Source: a gamma proteobacterium endosymbiont of Lamellibrachia anaximandri (lineage in GTDB: Bacteria; Pseudomonadota; Gammaproteobacteria; Chromatiales; Chromatiaceae). Taken from it: DNA of 32,524 nucleotides. The notes beneath the pieces were generated by a model. It saw only the letters and a program-made list of their open reading frames with translations. It had not been told where the DNA came from and searched no databases. Positions 1 to 9,337 of this stretch are shown piece by piece. Position 1 is the first letter of the stretch. Each line of letters starts with the position of its first letter. The stretch covers positions 1 to 32,524 of the forward strand of contig JAESPE010000042.1 of the NCBI GenBank assembly GCA_016756835.1. The letters run 5' to 3'. A program made the translations under genes and the position numbers.

Positions 1-92
1 CAGGAGTCCTCTTCACTCAGTCTCGCTAAGAAAAAGAGAAAAGCTGCGTGGAATGACCGTTACCGCACTAAGGTGGTGTTTTCAAGCTGATT

Positions 93-722
93 TTAATGCG
101 GTGGCCCTGGATTCATCCCCCAGTTCCATGACTTCAGCAGGGTCTGGCCGGACAAGGCAAACCACTCGACCTGCAGCTTGGGAAAACTCACAACAGCACA
201 GCTATGATTGCACAGGGTACTGCCGGGATTGATCACCAGGGTGTCGCCCAGCCGCTCGGCAAACACCTGATGAGTATGGCCGACCACCAACACATCGTAT
301 GCAAATCCCTGCAAACGGCCAGTCCAGTAAACCCGCCGCTCGTCAATTGGTTCACCGCATTCATCCAGCAACCTGATCCCATCCATGAAAGAATCCGGTG
401 GGCTGGCATGCACCATATACAATCCCCTGCCCGTTACCACCATCTCCAGCGAGGCAGGCAGACCGCTCAGATAGCGATAAGTGGATGAACCCTCTTTATC
501 TGCCGCACGATCGAGATACCAGGCTTCATGGTTGCCTGTAACGCATGCACAACCATTTGCCATCAACAGATCGACAGTCTCGTCCAACGCCTCACCATAA
601 CCGGCGATATCGCCAGCGCAGAGGACATGCTCCACCCCCTCTTGCCGGAATATAGACAGCGCCTCTTCAACAGGCCCTGGCGTGGCATGAGGATCGCTGA
701 TGATGCCTATCTTAGTGTTCAA
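93..722 (-). CDS. Calcineurin-like metallophosphoesterase (YfcE/MJ0936-like)
   Basis: The 209-residue protein has the full metal-binding set of the PF12850 metallophosphoesterase fold: D10-x-H12, GD near 38-39, GNHE at 63-66, a VHASP histidine near 105 and GHTH at 148-151. These residues bind two divalent metals and support phosphodiester or phosphomonoester hydrolysis. The physiological substrate cannot be read from the sequence. There is no signal peptide, so it should be cytosolic. The start is a TTG preceded by an AGAAGGG ribosome-binding site about 4-5 nt away, and no better in-frame start exists nearby. It lies 79 nt downstream of the large GGDEF-EAL gene on the same strand, so co-transcription is possible, but a hairpin lies in the gap. 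Confidence 0.9.
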   Translation of the reverse strand: MNTKIGIISDPHATPGPVEEALSIFRQEGVEHVLCAGDIAGYGEALDETVDLLMANGCACVTGNHEAWYLDRAADKEGSSTYRYLSGLPASLEMVVTGRGLYMVHASPPDSFMDGIRLLDECGEPIDERRVYWTGRLQGFAYDVLVVGHTHQVFAERLGDTLVINPGSTLCNHSCAVVSFPKLQVEWFALSGQTLLKSWNWGMNPGPPH

Positions 723-760
723 GGTACCCTTCTAAATCAAGAACGTTGTGAGTGTCTGAA

Positions 761-792
761 TACCCATGATGCTTCTTTTTCAGCATCGGGTA
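761..792. other. Intergenic hairpin between EAL gene and metallophosphoesterase
   Basis: TACCC-AT-GATGCT (761-773) pairs with AGCATC-GGGTA (782-792) around an 8-nt pyrimidine loop. This gives an 11-bp stem with a 2-nt bulge. Neither strand shows a good U-run after the stem, so it may attenuate or stabilise the minus-strand transcript rather than act as a classic terminator. Confidence 0.4.
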
Positions 793-801
793 CAGTTGGC
801 C

Positions 802-3800
802 TCACTGTCCTCTTAAAAGCACCTCGAACTCCTCCGCCGGAACAGGTGGGCTGTAGAGGTATCCTTGCCCCTCATCACACTGAAGCGCATAGAGAAACCG
901 TGCCTGCTCCTCATTCTCTATGCCCTCGGCGGTGATTTTGAGACCTAGACTGTGGCCAAGCGATATCACAGCCGTCGTAATCGCGCGGTTCTCCGGGTCA
1001 TCCAATATGTCTTTCACAAACGAACGATCGATTTTTAGACGATCTATCGGCAGTTGCTTCAAGTAGGCCAGTGATGAATAACCTGTACCGAAATCATCAA
1101 TCGCCAAACTGACTCCCATTGAACGCAGCCTTTCAAGAGAACCTATAGTCTTTTTGGCCTGCTGCATGATGAAGGTTTCGGTAACTTCAATCTCCAGCGC
1201 GCCGGGTTCAAGACCGGTTTCAGCCAGGATTCTCTCGACAGTGGCCACGATATTTTCGCGCATCATTTGAGGACCTGCCACATTGACTGCGATGTGCTCC
1301 ATGGCAAGTCCACTTCGCCGCCATTGCGCAGTCTGAGCACAGGCGGTTCGTAGCACCCATTCACCAATGGGGATAATCAGGCCGCTCTCTTCCGCAATGG
1401 GAATAAAGCGCAAGGGTGAGATAATACCCTCCTCGGGATGAAGCCAGCGGATGAGCGCCTCTGCGCCAACGATTTTTCCCTCCACTGGAGAGTATTTGGG
1501 TTGGTAATAGACTCTGAACTGCTCTTGTTCGAGTGCCTCTCTCAAGCCCGCCTCAAGTTTCACTCGCTCATATGCGACTGCTGTCATCTCCTTACGATAG
1601 AAACTGAACGTACCACGCCCTTGCGACTTGGATCGATACATCGCCGTGTCTGCATGTTTGAGCAGTGTCGAGACATCGGCCCCGTCCTCAGGAAATACAC
1701 TGATCCCCAGGCTCACACTCGTTTGAAGCGTTTGGCTTCCGATGCGGATGGGCTGCCTGAACGCCGACAATATCTTCTCAGCCGCCACTGCGGCAGCGCC
1801 GGTATCGGGGACTCTTTCCAGGATGACCGCAAATTCGTCTCCACCCAAGTGTGCAACCGTATCCTCCTCCCTGAGGATCGATCTGACGCGTGCACCAACT
1901 TCCCATAGCACTTTGTCACCAGCCGGATGCCCGAACGCGTCATTGATGTGCTTGAAGTGGTCAAGGTCGAGACACAGCACCGCCACCTGATGGCCTTCAC
2001 GCTGTGCCTGTTGCAGCGCGTGCTCACAGAGTGTGTTGAACAACAGCCGGTTGGGCAGATCGGTAAGTACATCATAATGGGCCAGCCGGGAGATCCTTTC
2101 CTCAGAGAGCTTCTGTTCTGTAATATCGGAAAAGATACCAATATATTGCGTAACGTTCCCCTGTTGGTCACGAACGGCGGAAATGTTCTGCCAAACCGGA
2201 AAAACCTCCCCGTCCTTACGCCGGTTCCATATCTCACCGCTCCAGTGTCCCTTTTCGGTAAGAGTCGCCCATAGTCTCTGGTAGAAGGCATCCTCGTGGT
2301 GCTGGGAGCGCAGGAGCCCCGCTTTTTGACCAACGATATCTTGTGGCGAATACCCGGTGATATCGGAAAAAGCCCGATTGACACGCAAAACCCTGCTATC
2401 GACGTCGCTAATCAAGATGCCTTCGGAGGCGTTTTCAAACACGCTGGCAGCCAAACGAAATTCATCCTCATCCTGCTTGCGTTCAGTGATGTCCTCCGCC
2501 ATGCCAGCAATGCGATAGATTTCCCCTGCGGCATTGCGGACAGGGTAGCCCATAGCTTTGATCCAGCGCACCGAACGATCCGGAAGAACGACGCGATATT
2601 CTGGAAATTCGATATCTGTCGGATCACTCTGGCTCTTCTCGGTGATGTAATTCGCGACTCTGCTTAGGTCATCAGGATGAATCGCGTCCAGCCAGGAGAG
2701 TGGCTTCTGATAGAGCGATTCACAGGAACGACCCCATATCTCTTCATAGGCGGGACTGACATAGATGACCTTCTGCCAATCGGGAGTCACGAGCCAGAAG
2801 ACCTCACGGATATGCTCAGTAAGCTGCCTGAAGTTCTGTTCACTGGCGCGCAGGCTCTCTTCCACCTGCTTACGCTCGGTAATATCCCGTACGATTCCCC
2901 GATAACCCAGATAGCCACCCTCTTTGTCAAATTTCGGGATACCACTGGTCTCAAGGAACATCAGATGCCCCGTTTTGTGCCGACTGACATATTCGAGCCC
3001 CTTAAACGGCTTACCTGACTCTACGATGGCGTCGTACACAGCCGTCACTCTTTCCGCTTCATCCCGTGGCATCAAGTCAAACGGCGTTTTGCCAATTACC
3101 TCCTCTGGCGCGTAACCGAGCAGCTCCTCAATTTTAGCGCTCACATAGGTATATCGTGCGTCCGGCCCCACCTCACAAATACTGTCACTGATTACTTCCA
3201 GCAGATCGCGGTATCGCGTTTCACTTTTCAGCAGGGCAAACTCGGCTTGTTTGCGTTTGGTGATGTCCTGGAGTGCGCCGATGACTCCATTCGGTCTCCC
3301 CATGTTATCGAAACGGCTGGCAACCCAAATCCCAAAAATACCGGTATCACTGGAGAAATTTAGAGGGAGTTCTGTGTATCCCTTTTGTTCACCGGACAGC
3401 AATCTTTCGACCAGCTCACGGAATCCAGCCCGATCTGGCTTTGCGAGAGCCTCAACCAAGGCATCCATGTTTGGGTAGGCCTCTGAAAACGGCGTATCAC
3501 AGTACTGGCAGATTTCCTCACCCCAAAGCAACTCGCCTGAGTAAAGATCGTATTCCCAGATTATCAGCCCTGCAGCCTTGACGGCCAGACTCAAACGGGC
3601 CTCACTGTTGACCACATCCTGAATCAGCTCCCGGGCCTGTGCCCCATAAATCCCCTGCCCGATATTTTCACCGGTGGGTGCCCCCTCTCCCTCGGCCAGC
3701 CATCGCTTGCTCACGTGAAAATACTCGGCCAGACGATTGAGCTTGGCCGTTGATATATTTCCACCGTTAAGCCAGCTATGCAGCGATTGCCGTGAGACCC

Positions 3801-3882
3801 CTAACGCTTTCGCCAGCTCGCCGAGAGAAAGGTCCTGTTCTCCGGCAAGTTGGGACAATCGTTTTCCAAAACCAGTATTCAT
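802..3882 (-). CDS. XRE-HTH / four-PAS / GGDEF-EAL signalling protein
   Basis: This is a 1026-residue cytosolic protein with no membrane segment. Residues about 5-65 form an XRE/Cro-type helix-turn-helix. Four PAS/PAC modules follow (about 95-212, 222-340, 345-470, 473-592), each ending in a D-I-T-x-[KRQ] motif. The diguanylate cyclase domain (about 595-765) has an intact GGDEF at 680-684 and an RxxD product-inhibition site at 671-674. The phosphodiesterase domain (about 775-1024) has EAL at 808-810, an EVTE metal motif near 899-902, DDFGTG at 929-934 and the K950/E987 region. Both c-di-GMP domains therefore look competent. A DNA-binding domain at the N terminus of such a protein is unusual. 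It is divergent from the acyl-ligase fusion gene. The ATG start has only a weak Shine-Dalgarno sequence. Confidence 0.93.
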   Translation of the reverse strand: MNTGFGKRLSQLAGEQDLSLGELAKALGVSRQSLHSWLNGGNISTAKLNRLAEYFHVSKRWLAEGEGAPTGENIGQGIYGAQARELIQDVVNSEARLSLAVKAAGLIIWEYDLYSGELLWGEEICQYCDTPFSEAYPNMDALVEALAKPDRAGFRELVERLLSGEQKGYTELPLNFSSDTGIFGIWVASRFDNMGRPNGVIGALQDITKRKQAEFALLKSETRYRDLLEVISDSICEVGPDARYTYVSAKIEELLGYAPEEVIGKTPFDLMPRDEAERVTAVYDAIVESGKPFKGLEYVSRHKTGHLMFLETSGIPKFDKEGGYLGYRGIVRDITERKQVEESLRASEQNFRQLTEHIREVFWLVTPDWQKVIYVSPAYEEIWGRSCESLYQKPLSWLDAIHPDDLSRVANYITEKSQSDPTDIEFPEYRVVLPDRSVRWIKAMGYPVRNAAGEIYRIAGMAEDITERKQDEDEFRLAASVFENASEGILISDVDSRVLRVNRAFSDITGYSPQDIVGQKAGLLRSQHHEDAFYQRLWATLTEKGHWSGEIWNRRKDGEVFPVWQNISAVRDQQGNVTQYIGIFSDITEQKLSEERISRLAHYDVLTDLPNRLLFNTLCEHALQQAQREGHQVAVLCLDLDHFKHINDAFGHPAGDKVLWEVGARVRSILREEDTVAHLGGDEFAVILERVPDTGAAAVAAEKILSAFRQPIRIGSQTLQTSVSLGISVFPEDGADVSTLLKHADTAMYRSKSQGRGTFSFYRKEMTAVAYERVKLEAGLREALEQEQFRVYYQPKYSPVEGKIVGAEALIRWLHPEEGIISPLRFIPIAEESGLIIPIGEWVLRTACAQTAQWRRSGLAMEHIAVNVAGPQMMRENIVATVERILAETGLEPGALEIEVTETFIMQQAKKTIGSLERLRSMGVSLAIDDFGTGYSSLAYLKQLPIDRLKIDRSFVKDILDDPENRAITTAVISLGHSLGLKITAEGIENEEQARFLYALQCDEGQGYLYSPPVPAEEFEVLLRGQ

Positions 3883-4021
3883 AGAAGCACTGCGTCCATT
3901 ACAACTTTACATTTTGACAATATTGGACATCCTTCCTGCGTAATACAAGGCTGAATTTCCTAAATGTTCTTTTTTATTGTGATCTTTCCGTGTGAAATAT
4001 CAGATGAAGACGAGGCATTTC

Positions 4022-4058
4022 ATCATCAAAGATGATCCTGACCGATCAGTTATCGGTC
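4022..4058. promoter_or_regulatory. Two adjacent inverted repeats in the divergent promoter gap
   Basis: ATCATC-aaa-GATGAT (4022-4036) is followed 3 nt later by the perfect repeat GACCGAT-cagtt-ATCGGTC (4040-4058). Both lie in the 292-nt gap between the divergent genes starting at 3882 and 4175. They could be operator sites, possibly for the XRE domain encoded next door, or transcript hairpins. The role is inferred from position only. I see no other gene in this gap. Confidence 0.4.
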
Positions 4059-4174
4059 TCGATGCCCAAGCAAACAGCGACACGAAGCGAATCCCTGACG
4101 CACTACCTCCAAATCCATTCCCAACTATGATTAGATATATCGACTGATACAAAAAATCCGGACTTTTTCAGGCA

Positions 4175-7003
4175 GTGCCCATTACTTCCGACATCAAAGA
4201 CTTGGATGAAAAACAGACCTCCACGCAGCTGCTAGCCGTCGTGGAGGACCTGGTGGCTGAGCTTCATCCCGGACAGCCCAATCTTCCTGAGCCAAAACTG
4301 GCCGACAGGCTGGACAGTGACCTCGGTTTCGACAGCCTCAGCCGGGTTGAATTGCTGAACCGGGTCGAACAACAATTTGCCGTACAGTTGCCCGAGCAGT
4401 TGTTCGCAACAGCCGAAACACCGGCGGATATCCTCCAGAACATCCTCTCTGCAGATCCAACGCTGCAGGAGAAGATGCGCGCCCTACCCCAGTCACCCGC
4501 AGAAGTCACATCTCTCACCCGACTCCCGGAACTGGCCGAAACCCTGCCGGAGGTACTTGAATGGCACAGCAAACAGAGTCCCGACCACACCCACATCCTT
4601 CTCTATGGTGACGGCGAGCAGCCCACACCAATCAGTTACAAAAAACTCTGGCAGGGTGCGCGCAGGATTGCGATCTCCCTGATTGAGCGCGGCCTGCAAC
4701 CCAATCAAACAGTTGCGATCATGCTGCCCACAGGGGCTGACTATCTCTTCAGTTTCTTCGGTATTCTGTTGGCCGGCGCCACCCCTGTCCCCATCTATCC
4801 ACCCGTTAGACTCTCCCAGATCGAAGATCACCTGAAACGGCATGTGCGCATCCTGGAAAATGCCGGCACGGTTATGCTGATCACCGTCCCGGAGGCAAAA
4901 AGCGTCTCCATCCTGCTGCGGAATTTACTCAATCAGGATCTGCAGATACTGGTATCAAATGATCTCAATCGTGAGTCTATTTCGACCCCGCTGCCACGCT
5001 CCCGACCCAACGACATCGCCTTCATCCAATACACCTCCGGCAGCACAGGCTCGCCAAAAGGCGTACAGCTAAGCCACTACAATCTGCTGGCAAATATCCG
5101 TTCTATGGGGGAGGCGGTGGCGATCACTCCAGAAGACGTCTTCGTCAGCTGGCTGCCCCTCTATCACGACATGGGATTGATCGGCGCCTGGCTCGGCAGT
5201 CTCTATTTCGGCATCCCCCTGGTGCTGATGTCACCCCTGCGGTTTCTTGTCAGACCACAACGCTGGCTGTGGGCGATTCACGATCACAAGGGCACTCTCT
5301 CCGCAGCACCCAATTTCGCTTACGAACTCTGCCTGAAAAAAGTTCGGGACGAGGAGATCGAAGGCCTGGATCTCAGCAGCTGGCGGATGGCTTTCAATGG
5401 TGCCGAGCCCGTTAGCCCAGCGACCATCCGCCGCTTCAGCGGCCACTTTTCCAGCTACGGCTTTGCCAATAACACGATGGCGCCGGTCTACGGCTTGGCG
5501 GAGTGTTCAGTGGGTCTGGCATTTCCACCCCCCGGCAGGATTGCCCCTATCGATCGCATTCAGGGCCGTCCGATGCGGGAGTCCGGCCTGGCGCTTGTGG
5601 CCGAGGAGAGCGATGAACACCCCCTGGAGTTCGCCGCTTGTGGAGCGCCACTGGCGAATCACGATATCCGTATCCTGGACAAAACCGGCCAGGTGCTGCC
5701 AGACCGACAGGAGGGCCACCTGCAGTTTCAGGGGCCTTCCGCCACCCGTGGATACTTCCGCAATCCCAAAGCCACCCGCCAGCTGTTTGACGGCGACTGG
5801 CTCGACTCCGGCGACATGGCCTATCGGGTTGGAGATGAGATCTATCTGACCGGCCGCAGCAAGGACATGATTATCCGTGCCGGGCGGAATATCTATCCTC
5901 AGGAGGTGGAAGAAAAAGTCGGAGAGATCGAAGGTATCCGCAAGGGTTGCGTGGCTGTTTTCGGTCACCTGAATGAGGCAACAGGCACCGAGGGGTTGGT
6001 GGTGATGGCCGAAATCAGGGAGACGGCAGCGGATACACAAGAGCGGTTACGCACCGAGATCATGCGCGCACTCAGCCAACTGATCGATGCACCACCGGAT
6101 GACATTGCATTGGTGCCGCCACACACCGTACTCAAGACATCGAGTGGAAAGATACGCCGCACTGCCTGCCGTGAAGCCTATGAACAGGGGGAACTGATCA
6201 AAGGCCGCCCACCTGTCTGGCGGCAGTTTGCTGATCTGATTGCCGCCGGTCTGCCGGTACAGTTTCAGAGATGTCGACACAAAACCGGCGAGTTGCTCTA
6301 CGCCGGATATGCCTGGACCCTGTTCCTTATCGGTGCCACGATTGTCTGGCTGCTCGTGATACTGCTTCCGGGCACCGGCCTGCGTCGCCGCATCATGCAC
6401 CACAGCGCCAGGCTGCTGATGAAACTCTGCGGCATCAGCCTGCAGGTCGAGGGACTGAACCATATACCGGAAAACCGGGTCTCGGTACTGGTGGCCAACC
6501 ACTCAAGTTATCTGGATGGTCTTATTCTGATCGCAGCAGTGCCGTTCACCTTTCATTTTGTGGCAAAGGCGGAACTGCTGGACAAATTCATTCCCCGACT
6601 GTTTCTGCGACGCATCGGCACCTTCTTTGTCGAACGTTTCGACCATGGCGGCGGGGCCGGCGACACATCCTTTCTATCAAAACAGACACAACAGGGGGAG
6701 ACACTGCTGTTTTTTCCCGAAGGCACCTTTACGGCCCGTGAAGGCCTGCAGCATTTCCGCCTGGGGGCATTTGTCACCGCCACACAAAACAGGGTTCCGG
6801 TAGTACCGGTGACCCTCAAAGGCAGCCGAAAACTGTTGCCCGCCAACCGATGGAAACCCCGGAGAAACCCTCTCAAAGTGATCGTGGGGAAACCCATTAC
6901 CCCAGCGGGGGATGAGTGGCAGGACGCCATCGACCTGCGCGATGGCACACGGCAAGCCATACTCGAAACTTGCGAGGAGCCGGATCTCTCCTGGACCCCG
7001 TAG
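4175..7003 (+). CDS. ACP - fatty-acyl-AMP ligase - PlsC acyltransferase fusion
   Basis: This 942-residue protein has three parts. Residues about 15-95 are an acyl-carrier domain with the GFDSLS phosphopantetheine site (Ser54). Residues about 125-670 are an adenylate-forming ligase of fatty-acyl-AMP-ligase type: YTSGSTGSPKG at 286-296, LPLYHDMGLIG near 327-337, SGD at 545-547 and the A10-type lysine K659 in TSSGK. A membrane segment lies at about 708-732. Residues about 755-915 are a PlsC domain with NHSSYLD (H776, D781) and FPEGT at 847-851. The fused parts suggest that a fatty acid is activated, loaded onto the in-cis carrier and transferred to a lysolipid or glycerol-type acceptor at the inner membrane. 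Known Aas has the reverse order and no carrier domain. Translation starts at GTG; an in-frame stop lies just upstream. The acceptor is unknown. Confidence 0.9.
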   Translation: MPITSDIKDLDEKQTSTQLLAVVEDLVAELHPGQPNLPEPKLADRLDSDLGFDSLSRVELLNRVEQQFAVQLPEQLFATAETPADILQNILSADPTLQEKMRALPQSPAEVTSLTRLPELAETLPEVLEWHSKQSPDHTHILLYGDGEQPTPISYKKLWQGARRIAISLIERGLQPNQTVAIMLPTGADYLFSFFGILLAGATPVPIYPPVRLSQIEDHLKRHVRILENAGTVMLITVPEAKSVSILLRNLLNQDLQILVSNDLNRESISTPLPRSRPNDIAFIQYTSGSTGSPKGVQLSHYNLLANIRSMGEAVAITPEDVFVSWLPLYHDMGLIGAWLGSLYFGIPLVLMSPLRFLVRPQRWLWAIHDHKGTLSAAPNFAYELCLKKVRDEEIEGLDLSSWRMAFNGAEPVSPATIRRFSGHFSSYGFANNTMAPVYGLAECSVGLAFPPPGRIAPIDRIQGRPMRESGLALVAEESDEHPLEFAACGAPLANHDIRILDKTGQVLPDRQEGHLQFQGPSATRGYFRNPKATRQLFDGDWLDSGDMAYRVGDEIYLTGRSKDMIIRAGRNIYPQEVEEKVGEIEGIRKGCVAVFGHLNEATGTEGLVVMAEIRETAADTQERLRTEIMRALSQLIDAPPDDIALVPPHTVLKTSSGKIRRTACREAYEQGELIKGRPPVWRQFADLIAAGLPVQFQRCRHKTGELLYAGYAWTLFLIGATIVWLLVILLPGTGLRRRIMHHSARLLMKLCGISLQVEGLNHIPENRVSVLVANHSSYLDGLILIAAVPFTFHFVAKAELLDKFIPRLFLRRIGTFFVERFDHGGGAGDTSFLSKQTQQGETLLFFPEGTFTAREGLQHFRLGAFVTATQNRVPVVPVTLKGSRKLLPANRWKPRRNPLKVIVGKPITPAGDEWQDAIDLRDGTRQAILETCEEPDLSWTP

Positions 7004-7130
7004 ACAAAAACAGAACTATGCCCACATTAAATTCATGTTTTGGGCTATCATGCCGATATTTGTAGAAGAGTGCTTTGATTATCACTCCATTTGATCCAAG
7101 ACGACCCTGAATTCGAATATAAATATTACC

Positions 7131-9071
7131 ATGACTCAAAATACTGGCGAATTGGCAAAGGACGCTAGTGCAGAACAAAATATCAAAGCAGAGCAGACCC
7201 GACTGATCTACCGATCGATGCCGTTCTCTCTGCTTGCCATCCTGATCAACAGTTCAATACTGTCGCTCGTGTTGTGGCGGGTGATTGACCACTCGACGAT
7301 CATTGGCTGGCTTGTTGCTGTCTACCTGACAACGCTCTACCGCTTTCTGACCTATCGCAATTTTCTCTCCATTACGCCTACGCAGGATAATGAGATCGAG
7401 CATTGGAGAAGGCTGGCAATCCTCGGCGCCACTCTCTCCGGTGCACTATGGGGCGCTGCATCCCTGCTGCTTTTTCCGCTGGAACATGTTGCCTATCAGG
7501 CGCTTCTGGTTTTTGTCATAGCCGGCATGTCGGCTGGAGCAGTCACCACCCTCTCTTCCATCTTTGCAGCGTCAGCAACCTTTCTGCTGCTGACATTGCT
7601 ACCGTTTGTCTGGCGTTTTCTCTTCCTGGAGTCAGATGTCGGTTATGCAATGACAGCCATGAGCATCCTCTTCACGCTGATAGTGGTCATCTCCTCCAAG
7701 CGGCTCAACCAGTCTATCCAGGAATCACTCAAGGTACGTTATGAACGGCAGCTCGCCGAAGAGACAATCATCTACCAGGCCCACTATGATGAACTGACCC
7801 AACTGCCGAATCGCCGTCTGTTCATAGACCGTCTCAATCAGGAAATCACCCGTGCACAACGGCATCAACACTTTGGCGCAATCCTGTTTCTCGATCTCGA
7901 CCATTTCAAAAACATCAACGACTCTCTCGGTCACCGGGTGGGTGATAAACTCCTGCAGCAAGTTGCCCAACGACTCCTGCATCGAATCCGCAATGAAGAT
8001 ACGGTCGCCCGCCTGGGCGGTGACGAGTTTGTCATTCTGCTCACTGAGATCGGCGATAGCAGGGAGATAACCTCCAGTTGGGTGCAGAATTTCGCAGCGC
8101 AGATACAACTGTTATTCACTGAACCATTCAGGGTCCAGGAGCACGAACTGCACTTGAGCGCCAGTATCGGCGTCACCCTGTTTCCCATCAATGGCGCTGT
8201 ACCGGAAGACCTTCTGCAACAGGCCGATGTGGCGATGTACCGCGCCAAGGCAGAGGGACGGGATCAGAGCCGCTTCTTTCTGCCCAGCATGCAGGAGGCT
8301 GTTCATCAGCGCCTGGAGATCGAAAAGGGTCTGCGCAGAGCCTTGGCGGCTGGTGAGCTGGAACTCTACTATCAACTGCAGGTGGATATTACCGGTACAT
8401 GTATCGGCGCAGAAGCGCTTCTGCGATGGAACCATCCGGAACGTGGCCTCATCGCCCCGAACGAATTCATATCCGTGGCGGAGGAGACCGGACTCATCTA
8501 TAAGATTGGTGACTGGGTACTCGCCACCGCTTGCAGGGATATGGCACAGATCGGATTTAACAGACCAATCACCCTCTCAGTGAATGTCAGCCCAAAACAG
8601 TTTCGCGAAGCCAACTTCGTCGAACGTGTGCAGAACATTATCCACGGCTGTCGAATCAACCCCGCACACCTGCGCTTTGAGATCACGGAAAATGTGCTGA
8701 TAGAGAATTTTGAACAGACAGTAGCGCGCATGCAGCAGCTAAAAAAATGTGGCATCAGTTTCTCTATCGATGATTTTGGTACCGGCCACTCTTCACTGGC
8801 CTATCTCAAGCAACTGCCAGTTGAAATGCTGAAAATCGACCGTTCATTCGTGCGCGACATCTCTACCGACCCCAACGATGCCATCATTGTGGAGACGATT
8901 CTCGACATGGCAAGACACATGGGACTGAAGGTCGTGGCCGAAGGCGTGGAGACCCAGGAAGCTTTTGCATTTCTCAAGGAGAAAGGGTGTGAGTATTTTC
9001 AGGGCTATCTATTCAGCCGTCCTGTGCCGCTACAGGATCTGCTCTGCAAAATTGAGTCCTCAGCCGCCTGA
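7131..9071 (+). CDS. Membrane-bound GGDEF-EAL c-di-GMP protein
   Basis: The 646-residue protein begins with about five hydrophobic segments (about 31-190), a membrane sensor region that I cannot assign to a named MASE family. The cyclase domain (about 215-385) has GGDEF at 296-300 with an upstream RNED I-site (287-290). The EAL domain (about 395-640) has EAL at 428-430, EITEN near 517-521, DDFGTG at 547-552 and AEGVE near 603-607. Both catalytic centres appear intact, so it could make and break c-di-GMP under control of the membrane domain. One small deviation is YYQLQ where YYQPQ is usual. It starts 127 nt after the acyl-ligase fusion on the same strand and could share its transcript. Confidence 0.93.
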   Translation: MTQNTGELAKDASAEQNIKAEQTRLIYRSMPFSLLAILINSSILSLVLWRVIDHSTIIGWLVAVYLTTLYRFLTYRNFLSITPTQDNEIEHWRRLAILGATLSGALWGAASLLLFPLEHVAYQALLVFVIAGMSAGAVTTLSSIFAASATFLLLTLLPFVWRFLFLESDVGYAMTAMSILFTLIVVISSKRLNQSIQESLKVRYERQLAEETIIYQAHYDELTQLPNRRLFIDRLNQEITRAQRHQHFGAILFLDLDHFKNINDSLGHRVGDKLLQQVAQRLLHRIRNEDTVARLGGDEFVILLTEIGDSREITSSWVQNFAAQIQLLFTEPFRVQEHELHLSASIGVTLFPINGAVPEDLLQQADVAMYRAKAEGRDQSRFFLPSMQEAVHQRLEIEKGLRRALAAGELELYYQLQVDITGTCIGAEALLRWNHPERGLIAPNEFISVAEETGLIYKIGDWVLATACRDMAQIGFNRPITLSVNVSPKQFREANFVERVQNIIHGCRINPAHLRFEITENVLIENFEQTVARMQQLKKCGISFSIDDFGTGHSSLAYLKQLPVEMLKIDRSFVRDISTDPNDAIIVETILDMARHMGLKVVAEGVETQEAFAFLKEKGCEYFQGYLFSRPVPLQDLLCKIESSAA

Positions 9072-9112
9072 TCCATACGGAAATAACCAGGGATTTTATA
9101 GGTATTCACCAA

Positions 9113-9141
9113 TTACCAAAAAGCTTGGAATTACCTATAAT
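9113..9141 (+). promoter_or_regulatory. Candidate sigma-70 promoter for the RND operon
   Basis: A perfect TATAAT (9136-9141) sits 17 nt after TTACCA (9113-9118), which matches four of six bases of the -35 consensus. It lies about 200 nt upstream of the adaptor start, in the 266-nt gap after the GGDEF-EAL gene. No other gene is visible in this gap. Confidence 0.45.
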
Positions 9142-9337
9142 CGGGTCGTTTTACGTCAAGTTCGATCCGGGTGCAGTTCGTCCCAATCCAACTGACACTA
9201 CACGTCAGCAGCGGCACAGCACCTGAAACTGCCCTTTTCCAGGGAGACTGATTTCCTTGGGAGCACTGCCTCAACCTGATCCACCAGATCTGCCGGCAAT
9301 TTTCCACCTGAAATCAGACCCCCAAAAGGAGTAGCCG

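Noticed and set aside
7021-7062. GCCCA...TGGGC pairing after the acyl-ligase fusion gene as a terminator
   Set aside because: The stem is only 5 bp with a long A/T-rich loop and no T-run, which is too weak to call.
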